A program made the translations under genes and the position numbers. A model generated the notes under the pieces. It searched no databases, was not told the origin of the DNA, and was given only the letters and a program-made list of their open reading frames with translations. From a virus: a stretch of 64,000 bases of DNA. The stretch lies in the IMG/VR virus record IMGVR_UViG_3300009128_000003, positions 1-64,000 of that record; one strand, given 5' to 3'. Below are positions 41,866 through 50,398 of this stretch, piece after piece. The stretch's first letter is position 1, and each line of letters starts with the position of its first letter.

Positions 41866-42159
41866 TCATTTATATTTAGATGGTGTTGCTGGCTGATTAT
41901 GGGCTGTCAGCGTCTGGGACCCTCTTTTGCTTCCTTTGGAAGCTTTTTCCATCGCCTCTGCTTCCATCTCCAACTGCTTCACAAGGCGTTTGACAAACCA
42001 TGTCCGCAATCCAAGGGGCAAGTTGTAGGCTTCGGAAAATGACCAACCGCCTGAATATTTTAAGAAGAAAAACTGTTCGTAGACGTTCTCAATGTACTCA
42101 TCGGTCAGGCCAAAAAAAGTCCGCGGTGAGCGGCACCTCCATTTCCTGATCATGACCAC
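41866..42159 (-). CDS. gp26-associated small protein, probably made by +1 frameshift from the upstream gene
   Basis: The open frame has 97 codons, with GTG (42159) and ATG (42153) at its start but only a weak ribosome binding site. Its first 13 codons overlap the conserved end of the upstream gene. The conserved-looking part starts at GLTDEYIENVYEQFFFLKYS and includes GGWSFSEAYNLPLGLRTWFV, resembling a small helical protein that follows gp26-like genes. A seven-base T run at 42112-42118 in the overlap allows a +1 slip, which would fuse it to the upstream protein. Frameshift or separate start cannot be decided from sequence. Confidence 0.6.
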   Translation of the reverse strand: MVMIRKWRCRSPRTFFGLTDEYIENVYEQFFFLKYSGGWSFSEAYNLPLGLRTWFVKRLVKQLEMEAEAMEKASKGSKRGSQTLTAHNQPATPSKYK

Positions 42160-42955
42160 ACTCAGCGCACTCGAAATGCTGTGTTAAGTCAACATTGGGT
42201 GCAGCCAAGTTATAAGCTAAGCGCAAATGGCGCGAATCCATCGAAGGGATATTATCAATCAAATATTTAAGCGCATCGGGCGAATCATCGCCGGCAACAC
42301 TCACAAGCATGCAGTGCAACTGCAAGGTGATCGCCTGTTCCGGCTTCTTGCGCTTGCGTGCGTTTTCAAGATGAGCCACCATCTGTTTCTCATCACGACC
42401 GGTCAAAAGGCGAAATGTGACATCCACATCCGCACGCGGCAATCTGGTTGTGAATGTGCCGTTACCGTTATCAGTTAAACCTAATTTCTGAGCGTTTTCG
42501 CCAGTGTAAATGTTAGCCTCGTTTAAATCAAACGTATAGTCTTGCGTAGCGGCGCAGCTAGGACAACCCACTTGAGTTGTATACTCGCTTCCATAACCTG
42601 AGACCCGGGTGGAAATAATAATTGCATTCTTATCTCCGACAAGCAGGTCGTCAGCACTGATCTGCGCATTCATAAGCAAACTTTCGATCACTCGATCTAG
42701 CGCTACTCCCTTCTTAAGGAGAGTGCGAGAAGTAAGCATATCTTCCTCTTTGGCGGTCATTTGCTTGATTTCTATGCTGTCCTCGCCACACAAAGGATGA
42801 CCTTCCGGGTAATACCTTCCCCCTGATGGCAATTCTACAAACTCTGTTGGAACCACGAAGGAGAACCCCGGGTTCGTGTTTTGTTGGAGCGCTTGTGGGG
42901 GGAGTGAGTCAGCCTCCGGCTTTGAATTCCCTAAGCGGTCTTTATTTCTCGACAA
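42098..42955 (-). CDS. gp26/T4_baseplate-family protein (TTG start)
   Basis: The 285-residue protein follows the T4 baseplate gp26 pattern: VPTEFVELPSGGRYYPEGHP, IEIKQMTAKEEDML, LLVGDKNAIIIS, a CPSC pair, a CAEC pair and the FFWP end. The first codon is TTG at 42955 behind GAGGTGTAC; no ATG fits. Two CxxC pairs suggest zinc binding. It is the last step before the tape measure in this layout. The T run at 42112-42118 lies 5 codons before its stop. Confidence 0.82.
   Translation of the reverse strand: MSRNKDRLGNSKPEADSLPPQALQQNTNPGFSFVVPTEFVELPSGGRYYPEGHPLCGEDSIEIKQMTAKEEDMLTSRTLLKKGVALDRVIESLLMNAQISADDLLVGDKNAIIISTRVSGYGSEYTTQVGCPSCAATQDYTFDLNEANIYTGENAQKLGLTDNGNGTFTTRLPRADVDVTFRLLTGRDEKQMVAHLENARKRKKPEQAITLQLHCMLVSVAGDDSPDALKYLIDNIPSMDSRHLRLAYNLAAPNVDLTQHFECAECGHDQEMEVPLTADFFWPDR
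42112..42118 (-). promoter_or_regulatory. Candidate +1 ribosomal frameshift site (TTTTTTT)
   Basis: In the minus strand, two phenylalanine codons TTT TTT are followed by T and GGC. A +1 slip of the P-site tRNA from TTT to TTT keeps base pairing and moves the ribosome into the frame of 41866-42159. This would produce a fusion similar in principle to gpG/gpGT tail chaperone fusions. Confidence 0.45.
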
Positions 42956-42986
42956 TGTACACCTCGTTGTTTAATTTGTCTATTTG

Positions 42987-43574
42987 TTATACGTTGAAGA
43001 ACTCGGTTCCACCGCCGCCTGCAACAGATGGGTTCTTGGTCACGACACGTGCCCAATCATAGCGCATGGTGACTGAAAGTTCGGTCAAATCGTCGTTGCC
43101 GTACTCTAGGTTGTCGCCGAATTTAACGTCTGTGACGAAGGAGTTCCAAAGCGTCCATGTTTCTAAATCGTTACCTTCGGCGTCCAGTTGACGCACGATA
43201 ACGGTGCCCAAGCCGCTTGCAGCTTTAGCCTTAGAGATACTAGTGAGATCGTCCGGAGAAGCAGGAGGGCTATATCCGGAAAGTTGAATAATGTCTGCCA
43301 ATGTCGCGGTCATATCCGGGTTGGCAGGATCAACCAAAGTCACCGTGACTTCGTTCCAGCTAACATTTCCGGGGTAATAGAATGTATGGTTTAAATATTT
43401 GTGTTCCGCGGCATTAATCGCGAAAGAAGGCTTTGTGACGGTTTTGGCATACCACAACTGGGCGCCTCCCGCGTTGGGATCGTTAATTCCTTGGAATTCT
43501 ACCACAAACCTAAAGTTTCTTTTGGGATCCTTCATGTCCGCGCTTTGACCAAAATTTTCTGACCAGAATGGCAT
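42987..43574 (-). CDS. Tail tube protein (gp19 type)
   Basis: The 195-residue protein starts with FWSENFG and includes RNFRFVVEFQGI, LWYAKTVTKPSFAI and FYYPGNVSWNEVTVTLVDPA, the pattern of gp19-like tube proteins. A C-terminal TELSVTMRYDWARV strand follows. It polymerises inside the sheath. It lies after the sheath gene and before gp26-like, with element 43600-43607 upstream. Confidence 0.88.
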   Translation of the reverse strand: MPFWSENFGQSADMKDPKRNFRFVVEFQGINDPNAGGAQLWYAKTVTKPSFAINAAEHKYLNHTFYYPGNVSWNEVTVTLVDPANPDMTATLADIIQLSGYSPPASPDDLTSISKAKAASGLGTVIVRQLDAEGNDLETWTLWNSFVTDVKFGDNLEYGNDDLTELSVTMRYDWARVVTKNPSVAGGGGTEFFNV

Positions 43575-43599
43575 AATTTAATAACTCCTGTTTATATTT

Positions 43600-43607
43600 T
43601 AATTAGT
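43600..43607 (-). promoter_or_regulatory. Late-type ACTAATTA element of the tube gene
   Basis: Minus-strand CACACTAATTAAAATA lies 26 nt upstream of the ATG at 43574. A CGGAG/CTCCG hairpin (43611-43626) precedes it. Confidence 0.45.
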
Positions 43608-43635
43608 GTGACGGAGGGAAAACTCCGCTCTTTTA

Positions 43636-46600
43636 TCAATCATCAAATGATGCGCCGGTTGAAGCAACCACAAAGTCAATTGCGATATATTCGATGGCGC
43701 GGGCTGGCTTAATCATGATCTTCGCATACAGGATGTTCTGATCGATTAAGTCGGGGGTGGTGGTGGAAGAATCAAGAATCAGTTTATAATCGGTGATACC
43801 GAACTGAACCTTGACGTTCGCTAAAAACGGCTCGATAAGAGACGTAAATCGGTTCCAAGTAGCTTGGACATTCTGCTCAAAGAGAACTTGGGTAGAGAGA
43901 ATGGAAATCTGCTTCTTAAGGTAGATAACAAGTCGTCTCACATTAATTCTATCGAGTGCTGATGCGCGCTCCTGCAGTGTCTTCTGACCAAAGACCACAA
44001 TACCTGTGTTCGGGAAAGAAGCAATTGGGTTAATACGTGCCTCATACAGAGTGTCTCGTTCCTTAGATACAAGACGCTCAGTGACCGCTGTAACCGGAAT
44101 TCCAGCGGCGCCGTCGGTAAGTCCGCCGCGGTTAAAGCCAGCGGGAGCGAACCAGACATCAGACTTAGCCTGAGAACTCGCCAAAACGCCCATCATTGCC
44201 ACACTTGGTGGAATCCACAGAAGGCGTCCTGTGTTCTCATCGCGGGTCTGGACCCATGGATAGAAGGTTGCACCATAGCTGGTATCGATTCTTCTGTCTC
44301 TCAGGCTTTTTGCTGCGTTCGTTGGCGTTGTGCCAATTCGGGCGCTCTTCGTGGACTTGTATGCTTCGTGAGACGGAATGTACACGTTCGCCAAGTCAAT
44401 AAGACTCATTGCATCGCCGCGTTCTTCGCACACGGTCATCATGTGGCTTGTCAGAGTGTTGTTGGTCAAGCCCGGAGCCGCCAACAGATTCATGTTAATA
44501 TATTCCGGATCGCGCACTGTGTCAACAGCCCTCTTCCACGTGTGGTAGGTATAGCTGTTTGCCTCAGACGAGCCAATGCCTCCGTTATAAAGAGGATCGG
44601 GCTTCGTGATGTCGAACCCATCATAACCACCGTGGAACGGAGCCGTAAATTGGTTATATCCAAGGTTCAGCAGATCTTCCAAAGATCTTCCTGCCGTTGC
44701 GCGAACATAAGAGTAAGCCGCCCCAGCACCACTATCTGGTCCCGAGTATGAACCCGAGGAATAGTAGAATGCTCCAGCAGGTGACGATGAAGTACAGATG
44801 TTAAGCAAGCTAAAGATTTCAGAGAATGCCTGCACTCCCGGATAACCGGAAGGATAACGCACTCCTGAAGATGCCAGATCGTCTACGCTAGAGGTAATCC
44901 AGTAGCGAAGTGTGTCTGCGCAGCTTGGGTCATACTGTGTAGAGTTGGCTGTTCGGGTGTTCTGCCAACCCCAATATGCGGTTGTTGCTGAAGCTAGTCC
45001 ACCATCCGATGCGCTGTTGCGAAGTCGTACTGTGGGGAATGTCAAGGAGCCGGAGAAGTTTCCGAACGCCGTAGCGCCGGTACCGCCGGTGAAAGTGGCG
45101 CCGCCGACCGTAACGTCTGCATCCGACGTTGCAAGGGAGATGCTGTTACCTGCAGTACCCAAGTAGTCCGTACCTGCCGTCAAATTAACATTAGGGCTAG
45201 CATCCACTGCTGTGGCGGTGGCAGCAAAGTGGTTGGCGCTATCATTGATAGCAGCCACAATGGACGCAACAATCAAGGCAATTGAACCTGCGGATCCGTT
45301 ATAATTATTGTCGCCAGATCCGCGCGATCCAGCCGCGGTGAGAAGTTTTCCGCCAATTGTAATATCTGCAACACTTGGAGAAGAAACCACTGTAATGGTT
45401 TGTGTTGCTTGCGCAACTGCGGCTGACGATGCGGCGCCTGAAAGGAAGGTTCGACGGTCGTTGTTAGATGTACTTGTAGAACCCACAGAATTTCCCGGGG
45501 TGGGTCCAGCAGTCACCGAAGTTGCAGTATGTGATGAGCCAACAACGCGTGTCGACCAGCCCATATAACGGCTCGTGGCTGCCTGACCACCGTTCACGGT
45601 ACTATAAGATGCAGCGGGAAGATCTCGCAGCTTCGGCGGTCCATAATAACCGACAGGAAGCAGCTTGGCGTTAGTTGCGCCGTCATCAACATCTGCATTC
45701 ATTTCGATATATACATAGCGAGATTGATTCTCGTAAGTGCCGTATCGTACAAGGCGTTTATTTGTGGTGTCCCAGCTTTCGTATTGATCGCCGATCTTTC
45801 GTGCGACATAGTTAGGAGAAGCCGGATCCAAGCTAAGATTATCGTATCTTTCGACCACCTGTACCGCACCATCGCTATCAGAGATTGCGCGGAGAATAAC
45901 CGAGAACGTTCCGTAATCAGTAAGACTTGAGTTCGAGACCTTAACATTGCTGATAGACACCTTGAGATTCTTTTGGAGCCACTCGCCATGTCCGCGACCC
46001 TTGAGTCGGAACAGTTTGGTTGACAGTTCCTCTTTCCACGCACTATTATCAGCATCTACGTCTTGTCCGACGAACCAGCCTGCAACCGCTTCACGTGATG
46101 CGAATTTCAGATTGCCCGGGTGAGCGTTAACCGCGCCGGATAGGTTGATTGGAAGCAGAACGGCGGCGGCGGGGGCGCTCACTGCGCTGGCGTCGCGAAG
46201 CTCCTGCTCAAAACTCTCTCCAAGCCAGTAAGCTTCGTAAGAAGAAGAGCCCTGAATAACTCCGGGGGTACTGACCAGTTGAGGGTTAGTGTTAAAGCGT
46301 TTGCGCATGAAAGATTGCTTGGTATCATCAAATCCAAACTTGATAAGCTTTTGGTTATAGGGACTTGTGGTGAGAGAAGATGATATAATCATCGTGAATT
46401 CGTTGTTGGTGTCCGCAGCATAAACGAGACCCACGCCTGCCATATCGGTGTCTGTGGAAGTACCCGCGACTGGCACGCACAACGTTCCCGAGAGCATGAG
46501 AGATCCGGACGTATTAACATACCAGACACCAGCTAGAGAGCCGGTTCCCAAGTCAGCACTCTCGGCTGTGTAGTTCGGGAACACCCAGAGACCATATGTG

Positions 46601-47022
46601 CCACCGGAGCCAGTCTGATCAATGTCGCTGACCGTTGCAGTAGAGCGCTGGGCTTGTTCGGTTTGCCAACCCGCTTTGCCGGCTGTGGTAGCGTCCGAGG
46701 CTTGTTGTCCAAGAAGGCGGATATAGGTCAAAGGAGCAACATTTGCGTTCAGGAACGCTTTTGCTGCGAATGTTCCATACATGGGTGACTGGTTGTTGCC
46801 GTCGCGATATACATCGCCGCCGCCCTTACCGGGTACAGTATCTCCGAACATTTCCACGAAATCAGAATATGATTCGACTTTGATTGGCTGCATCGCCAAT
46901 CCCTTGGTTGAGCGACCGATAACTACCGGTCCGATTGTATCCGCGGATTTGGGAATGAAGGAATTATCAATCTCGTTGATAAACACTCCCGGAGATACAA
47001 ATTTGAAACTTTTGACTGACAT
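43636..47022 (-). CDS. Tail sheath protein (gp18 type) with large insertion
   Basis: The 1128-residue protein begins with SFKFVSPGVFINEIDNSF and IGPVVIGRSTKGLAMQPIKV, and ends with NVRRLVIYLKKQIS, VLFEQN and NDxxWNRFTS-like segments typical of gp18-type sheaths. T4 gp18 has about 660 residues, so about 470 extra residues are inserted. One insertion (about 535-655) is an Ala/Gly/Thr-rich beta domain (SVADITIGGKLLTAAGSRG and GTAGNSISLATSDADVTVGG). It contracts around the tube on infection. A late-type element lies at 47077-47084. Confidence 0.93.
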   Translation of the reverse strand: MSVKSFKFVSPGVFINEIDNSFIPKSADTIGPVVIGRSTKGLAMQPIKVESYSDFVEMFGDTVPGKGGGDVYRDGNNQSPMYGTFAAKAFLNANVAPLTYIRLLGQQASDATTAGKAGWQTEQAQRSTATVSDIDQTGSGGTYGLWVFPNYTAESADLGTGSLAGVWYVNTSGSLMLSGTLCVPVAGTSTDTDMAGVGLVYAADTNNEFTMIISSSLTTSPYNQKLIKFGFDDTKQSFMRKRFNTNPQLVSTPGVIQGSSSYEAYWLGESFEQELRDASAVSAPAAAVLLPINLSGAVNAHPGNLKFASREAVAGWFVGQDVDADNSAWKEELSTKLFRLKGRGHGEWLQKNLKVSISNVKVSNSSLTDYGTFSVILRAISDSDGAVQVVERYDNLSLDPASPNYVARKIGDQYESWDTTNKRLVRYGTYENQSRYVYIEMNADVDDGATNAKLLPVGYYGPPKLRDLPAASYSTVNGGQAATSRYMGWSTRVVGSSHTATSVTAGPTPGNSVGSTSTSNNDRRTFLSGAASSAAVAQATQTITVVSSPSVADITIGGKLLTAAGSRGSGDNNYNGSAGSIALIVASIVAAINDSANHFAATATAVDASPNVNLTAGTDYLGTAGNSISLATSDADVTVGGATFTGGTGATAFGNFSGSLTFPTVRLRNSASDGGLASATTAYWGWQNTRTANSTQYDPSCADTLRYWITSSVDDLASSGVRYPSGYPGVQAFSEIFSLLNICTSSSPAGAFYYSSGSYSGPDSGAGAAYSYVRATAGRSLEDLLNLGYNQFTAPFHGGYDGFDITKPDPLYNGGIGSSEANSYTYHTWKRAVDTVRDPEYINMNLLAAPGLTNNTLTSHMMTVCEERGDAMSLIDLANVYIPSHEAYKSTKSARIGTTPTNAAKSLRDRRIDTSYGATFYPWVQTRDENTGRLLWIPPSVAMMGVLASSQAKSDVWFAPAGFNRGGLTDGAAGIPVTAVTERLVSKERDTLYEARINPIASFPNTGIVVFGQKTLQERASALDRINVRRLVIYLKKQISILSTQVLFEQNVQATWNRFTSLIEPFLANVKVQFGITDYKLILDSSTTTPDLIDQNILYAKIMIKPARAIEYIAIDFVVASTGASFDD

Positions 47023-47076
47023 ATTGGGTCCTTCCTCTCTTAAATAATACGTTTAATTGATGTCTCAATCATACTT

Positions 47077-47084
47077 TAAATAGT
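47077..47084 (-). promoter_or_regulatory. Late-type ACTATTTA element of the sheath gene
   Basis: Minus-strand TACTATTTAAAGTA lies 55 nt upstream of the sheath ATG. A TCAGTT/AACTGA hairpin (47131-47146) with a downstream CTATTTTTC precedes it and may end the gp15-like transcript. Confidence 0.4.
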
Positions 47085-47151
47085 ATTCCCCAATCCAAAA
47101 GGCTGCGGAACTCCAAAGAAAAATAGCCATTCAGTTCAGGAACTGATTTTG

Positions 47152-48030
47152 TCAGTCTCCAAAGAGTGGAATCGTACCATTAGGCATCACAGTTTCGTTG
47201 GGAAACTGGTATTCAACTGTATTTTCGTCTATCCTTACGATGGGTCGATCATCACTCTCACCTTCCCCAATCAAATACCCCAAAACTCTGATGCTAATCT
47301 CAGAAGTAAACATGCGCATATCTTCCGCAAGGTTGTTCACGTTATTAGAATGCGTGAAGTCTTGCTCGATAAACGCTTCATAGAGGTGCCCATTGCGGCG
47401 CATCACAAAAGAGTTAATCTGTCCTGTGCGCGCAATAAAGGGAGCCAGCATGTCGTTCATTTGTTGTTGGTATTCAGATTTCAGCGTAATCTTATAAGTG
47501 ATGTTGACATAGATCGGGATTGGGATCGACAATGTTTGAATAACTATCTTTCTGTTGACTCTCGGATAATATCTTTGATCTGCCGGGGCGCTTTTTCCAG
47601 TTCTAGTGCCAGCAGCCACCGCAAAGTTGCGTGTCTTATCGGGAACTATTCTTTTCGCCAGAATCATGCGCCCAGAGCGCCCATTCTTGTTCTTGGAGTA
47701 AATGTTGGCTTGAAAACTACCTTTGCGCTGTGGATCTTTAGTGATTGCGGTTCTTTCAACGCTGATAAGGGGCAATTTGAGAGCGCCACCATCGTCTCGC
47801 AATGATTTTTCGTTCTTGATCTGATAGGAGCGCTCCGGTACCTGCCACAGCACCGGGACTTGTGTAAACCCTTCGTTAGTAGAGGTATAAATATCTACGT
47901 CTTTTTTAACCCACGATGTCAGTGCATAATCAATATCCTCAATCCGGGACGCAAGCATACCTATAGACTTGAGTGTCTGATCGCTGGATCCCGTCGGCAT
48001 CATCGCAAAATCAAAGTTATCAGGTAGCAT
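47152..48030 (-). CDS. gp15-like tail terminator/sheath-stabiliser protein
   Basis: The 292-residue product starts at ATG 48030 behind AAGGGG, within the end of the gp14-like gene. Residues include LPDNFDFAMMPTG, PIPIYVNITYKITLKSEYQQ, MNDMLAPFIARTGQINSFVM and an EISIRVLGYLIGEG end, as in T4 gp15. It caps the tail tube and sheath. The start in the longer reading has no site. Confidence 0.72.
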   Translation of the reverse strand: MLPDNFDFAMMPTGSSDQTLKSIGMLASRIEDIDYALTSWVKKDVDIYTSTNEGFTQVPVLWQVPERSYQIKNEKSLRDDGGALKLPLISVERTAITKDPQRKGSFQANIYSKNKNGRSGRMILAKRIVPDKTRNFAVAAGTRTGKSAPADQRYYPRVNRKIVIQTLSIPIPIYVNITYKITLKSEYQQQMNDMLAPFIARTGQINSFVMRRNGHLYEAFIEQDFTHSNNVNNLAEDMRMFTSEISIRVLGYLIGEGESDDRPIVRIDENTVEYQFPNETVMPNGTIPLFGD

Positions 48031-48508
48031 CGAACAACCCCTTTCTGGACCGCTTGCAGGTCGCTGTGACTTCAAAACTATGTCCCACTTGTCCGAACAA
48101 TTTTCTTGGCTCCGATAGTTTAACTATCTCGTAGTAAAAATCTCCGTACAAAACAAAGTCTCCTTCTCGAACTTCCATGTTTTGGTCTTCGCTAAGTCGG
48201 CGCTTGTGAAAGTGGACAGAAATCTCCCAAGTCTTGTCAATTCCGGCATTTTCTAGATATGAGGTAGAATAGTCGGTAAACTCAACTAACGCATAAATCC
48301 GCACCGGGGGCAAATACGTCTTTTTAATGGCTTCTCCATAAAGCTCATGGAAATTGGTACGCTCCATATCAATAGAGTAGTATAAAATCTCCTGTCCGAT
48401 GACCTTTTCAATAAGTTCATCATTAACTTGTTTAACAAGGTCACGTTCTTTCTTGCCAAGGAATAAGGGAGGCGGAGGGGCAGCGGGTCTTTTCCAGTCA
48501 TCAGCCAT
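48020..48508 (-). CDS. gp14-like neck protein
   Basis: The 162-residue protein has FLGKKERDLVKQVNDELIEK and FHELYGEAIKKTYLPPVRI, a layout like T4 gp14 in the neck (Tyr-Gly-Glu motif before a Pro-Pro segment). It joins head to tail with gp13. It overlaps the gp15-like gene and lies 8 nt downstream of gp13-like. Confidence 0.68.
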   Translation of the reverse strand: MADDWKRPAAPPPPLFLGKKERDLVKQVNDELIEKVIGQEILYYSIDMERTNFHELYGEAIKKTYLPPVRIYALVEFTDYSTSYLENAGIDKTWEISVHFHKRRLSEDQNMEVREGDFVLYGDFYYEIVKLSEPRKLFGQVGHSFEVTATCKRSRKGLFDAT

Positions 48509-48516
48509 ATGTTATA

Positions 48517-49788
48517 TTATCCCACAAATATCCCCAATGGGGACACCTTAAGCACGTTAGTCGCTGCGTCAGTAACCTCTTGATCAGATTTCGCCAGAGC
48601 CGGGTATTCCATCTCTTTAAGGAGTTCTCGCAACTTATCTTTAAGCTGTGCTTGCTCTTCTTTTGCTTGCGATAGAAGCTCGGAGTGGTTCAAAGTCACA
48701 CTTTCGCCGGGAATAGGGATGGTTGTAAACTTTCCTCGAATCTGACCCAACATCTCTTTGCACACTGCTAGCGCATACTTGCGAATCCACTGTTTTCCGA
48801 TGGAATTGATGTTTTTATAAGGCAGGTTGTCAAACGGCAGTGTATTCATGTTATTAATGCCGCCAACGGAACCCGTATAGGTGGTGGCTTCATATGTGGA
48901 CTCATTATTAACGTAAAACTTCACCCAAACGCGTGTTTGATCCTCTCCGCCCCAATTAGAAGGCGTCGGAGACAATCTCAATTTATTGTCGATGATCTCG
49001 TATGAATAGTTTGAGGTTCTGGTTTGAATAGAGTCTTCGTACATCATGGCTTGCAATTTGTTCTGCCATGTGGGAACAATCTCGAAAGTGGAGTCATCAG
49101 CAAACTGTCCATAAGTAGAGGAGTTACCTACTACCCCAATACCGCCATAATAGCCGTAAAAGCGCCACATAGCGCGTGGAGATCTAAAGAAGACCTGAGT
49201 GACGGTAATGCGTTTTCCTGCAACCATGTTGGCGTACGGAACTGCCGTCCCTCCATCATCTACTCCCGAAGTGGACGCACTTTGGATAATAGCTTGAAGA
49301 TCGTAGTCCTGCTTGTTAGTGCGTGTTTTAAAGGAAGCTGAATACTGCGGAATGGTGCCGCCAAAGCCTGCGGCTGCGGCGCCTCCGTCCCCAACGCGCA
49401 TTGAATAGCCAATCGTGAAGCGCGGATATTTTAAGTTGCGATTAGCTGGACCGGTTTTAAGATCGCCTTTGTGATCAAACGTGCCGGTGGTCTCTCCCAA
49501 GAAGGTTGAGAGTGAGTTCTTACTCTGGTGCAAATTAATGATATATGAGTATTCTAAGACTGCCTCTTCATAGGCAGCGTAGACGTTTTCTGCTGTCAAC
49601 TCAATGTCAACAACATCTCCGCCAAGTTTCTTATAGACATACGGAACTTGCAGCATTGCGCCGCTTAGAAAGTCCGAGGAGCCCGTATAAATTCCGAACG
49701 GGACTGCCGCTGCCACACTAGAATAAGTGCCGGTGGCGGGCAGAATAATAGCACTCGTTTCTGATTTAGGATTAAGATTAATTGGCAT
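48517..49788 (-). CDS. gp13-like neck/head-completion protein
   Basis: The 423-residue protein has PINLNPKSET, NVYAAYEEAVLEYSYIINLH and WIRKYALAVCKEMLGQIRGK, then PIPGESVTLNHSELLSQAKE with a coiled-coil end. These match the neck gp13 pattern of T4-like phages. The ATG at 49788 follows a GAGGGAG site; the longer frame reading lacks one. Element 49809-49816 precedes it. It plugs the portal side after packaging. Confidence 0.72.
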   Translation of the reverse strand: MPINLNPKSETSAIILPATGTYSSVAAAVPFGIYTGSSDFLSGAMLQVPYVYKKLGGDVVDIELTAENVYAAYEEAVLEYSYIINLHQSKNSLSTFLGETTGTFDHKGDLKTGPANRNLKYPRFTIGYSMRVGDGGAAAAGFGGTIPQYSASFKTRTNKQDYDLQAIIQSASTSGVDDGGTAVPYANMVAGKRITVTQVFFRSPRAMWRFYGYYGGIGVVGNSSTYGQFADDSTFEIVPTWQNKLQAMMYEDSIQTRTSNYSYEIIDNKLRLSPTPSNWGGEDQTRVWVKFYVNNESTYEATTYTGSVGGINNMNTLPFDNLPYKNINSIGKQWIRKYALAVCKEMLGQIRGKFTTIPIPGESVTLNHSELLSQAKEEQAQLKDKLRELLKEMEYPALAKSDQEVTDAATNVLKVSPLGIFVG

Positions 49789-49808
49789 GTATGCGCACTC
49801 CCTCACAT

Positions 49809-49816
49809 TAAATAGT
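49809..49816 (-). promoter_or_regulatory. Late-type ACTATTTA element of gp13-like
   Basis: Minus-strand TTTACTATTTAATG lies 21 nt upstream of the ATG at 49788. Confidence 0.4.
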
Positions 49817-49855
49817 AAAGACGGCTACAAAACTCAACGCACAGAAACGTTTATT

Positions 49856-50218
49856 TTATGTCGTTGCTGTGATTGTTTTCTTTTTGGTAGAACGTCGCGT
49901 GGTTTTGCGGGCAGGCGCCTTTTTCTTGGTGGCAGGTTTTGCCTTTGTCTTGGTCTTTTTAAAAACAGGTTCTGGTGCAGCTACAGTCTCAACTGGAGCC
50001 GGCTCTTCTACGACTGGGGTGATCGCCGGTGCAACTGTTTCGACTGGCTCAACCACTTCGGTCGTTACTTCTTCAGTAACGGTTTTAAGGGTCGGCTTTG
50101 CTGCAACAGTTTCCACAGCAGTAGTTGTGGTATTGGCAAACATCTTCACTCGGGGGTGGCTGCTATGTTTTACACCAAACTTATTCTTTGACGATAATAG
50201 TCTTCTTTTCTTTCCCAT
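49856..50218 (-). CDS. Basic Ala/Lys/Pro-rich histone-H1-tail-like protein
   Basis: The 120-residue protein starts MGKKRRLLSSKNKFGVKHS, then has a Thr/Val/Glu-rich middle with many Pro (VVEPVETVAPAI), and ends with KKTKTKAKPATKKKAPARKT and RRSTKKK. The end resembles the DNA-binding tail of histone H1 or bacterial H1-like proteins. The basic end suggests DNA or capsid-interior contact; a packaged internal protein is possible. No enzyme motif. Confidence 0.7.
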   Translation of the reverse strand: MGKKRRLLSSKNKFGVKHSSHPRVKMFANTTTTAVETVAAKPTLKTVTEEVTTEVVEPVETVAPAITPVVEEPAPVETVAAPEPVFKKTKTKAKPATKKKAPARKTTRRSTKKKTITATT

Positions 50219-50246
50219 TTGGAACTCCTATGTTTTAGTCCAGTAG

Positions 50247-50254
50247 TAAATAGT
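50247..50254 (-). promoter_or_regulatory. Late-type ACTATTTA element of the basic protein gene
   Basis: Minus-strand GTACTATTTACTAC lies 29 nt upstream of the ATG at 50218. The 180-nt gap to 50398 also contains the terminator at 50342-50372 and otherwise no gene. Confidence 0.45.
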
Positions 50255-50341
50255 ACAAATATCTGAAAAAATGAAATCTCAAAAAATTGCCGGCGGTATT
50301 TTTGGAGGGATCGCCCTTTTTGCTTTTTTTGCTCGAAATGG

Positions 50342-50372
50342 AAAACCCCCCAACCCAAAAGGGAAGGGGGGG
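50342..50372 (-). terminator. Rho-independent terminator of 50399-50899
   Basis: Minus-strand CCCCCCC, TT, CCC, loop TTTT, GGG, TT, GGGGGG then TTTT. The two-base internal mismatch is flanked by G-C pairs, giving a very stable hairpin. Confidence 0.85.
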
Positions 50373-50398
50373 AGAAATATTGAAATATATTTTAATTA

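Noticed and set aside
47149-47805. Plus-strand frame of 218 codons
   Set aside because: It is opposite the gp15-like gene, whose conserved segments explain the region.
50170-50358. 62-codon minus-strand frame in the gap before 50218
   Set aside because: It overlaps the terminator, the late element and the next gene's start; no ribosome binding site or family.
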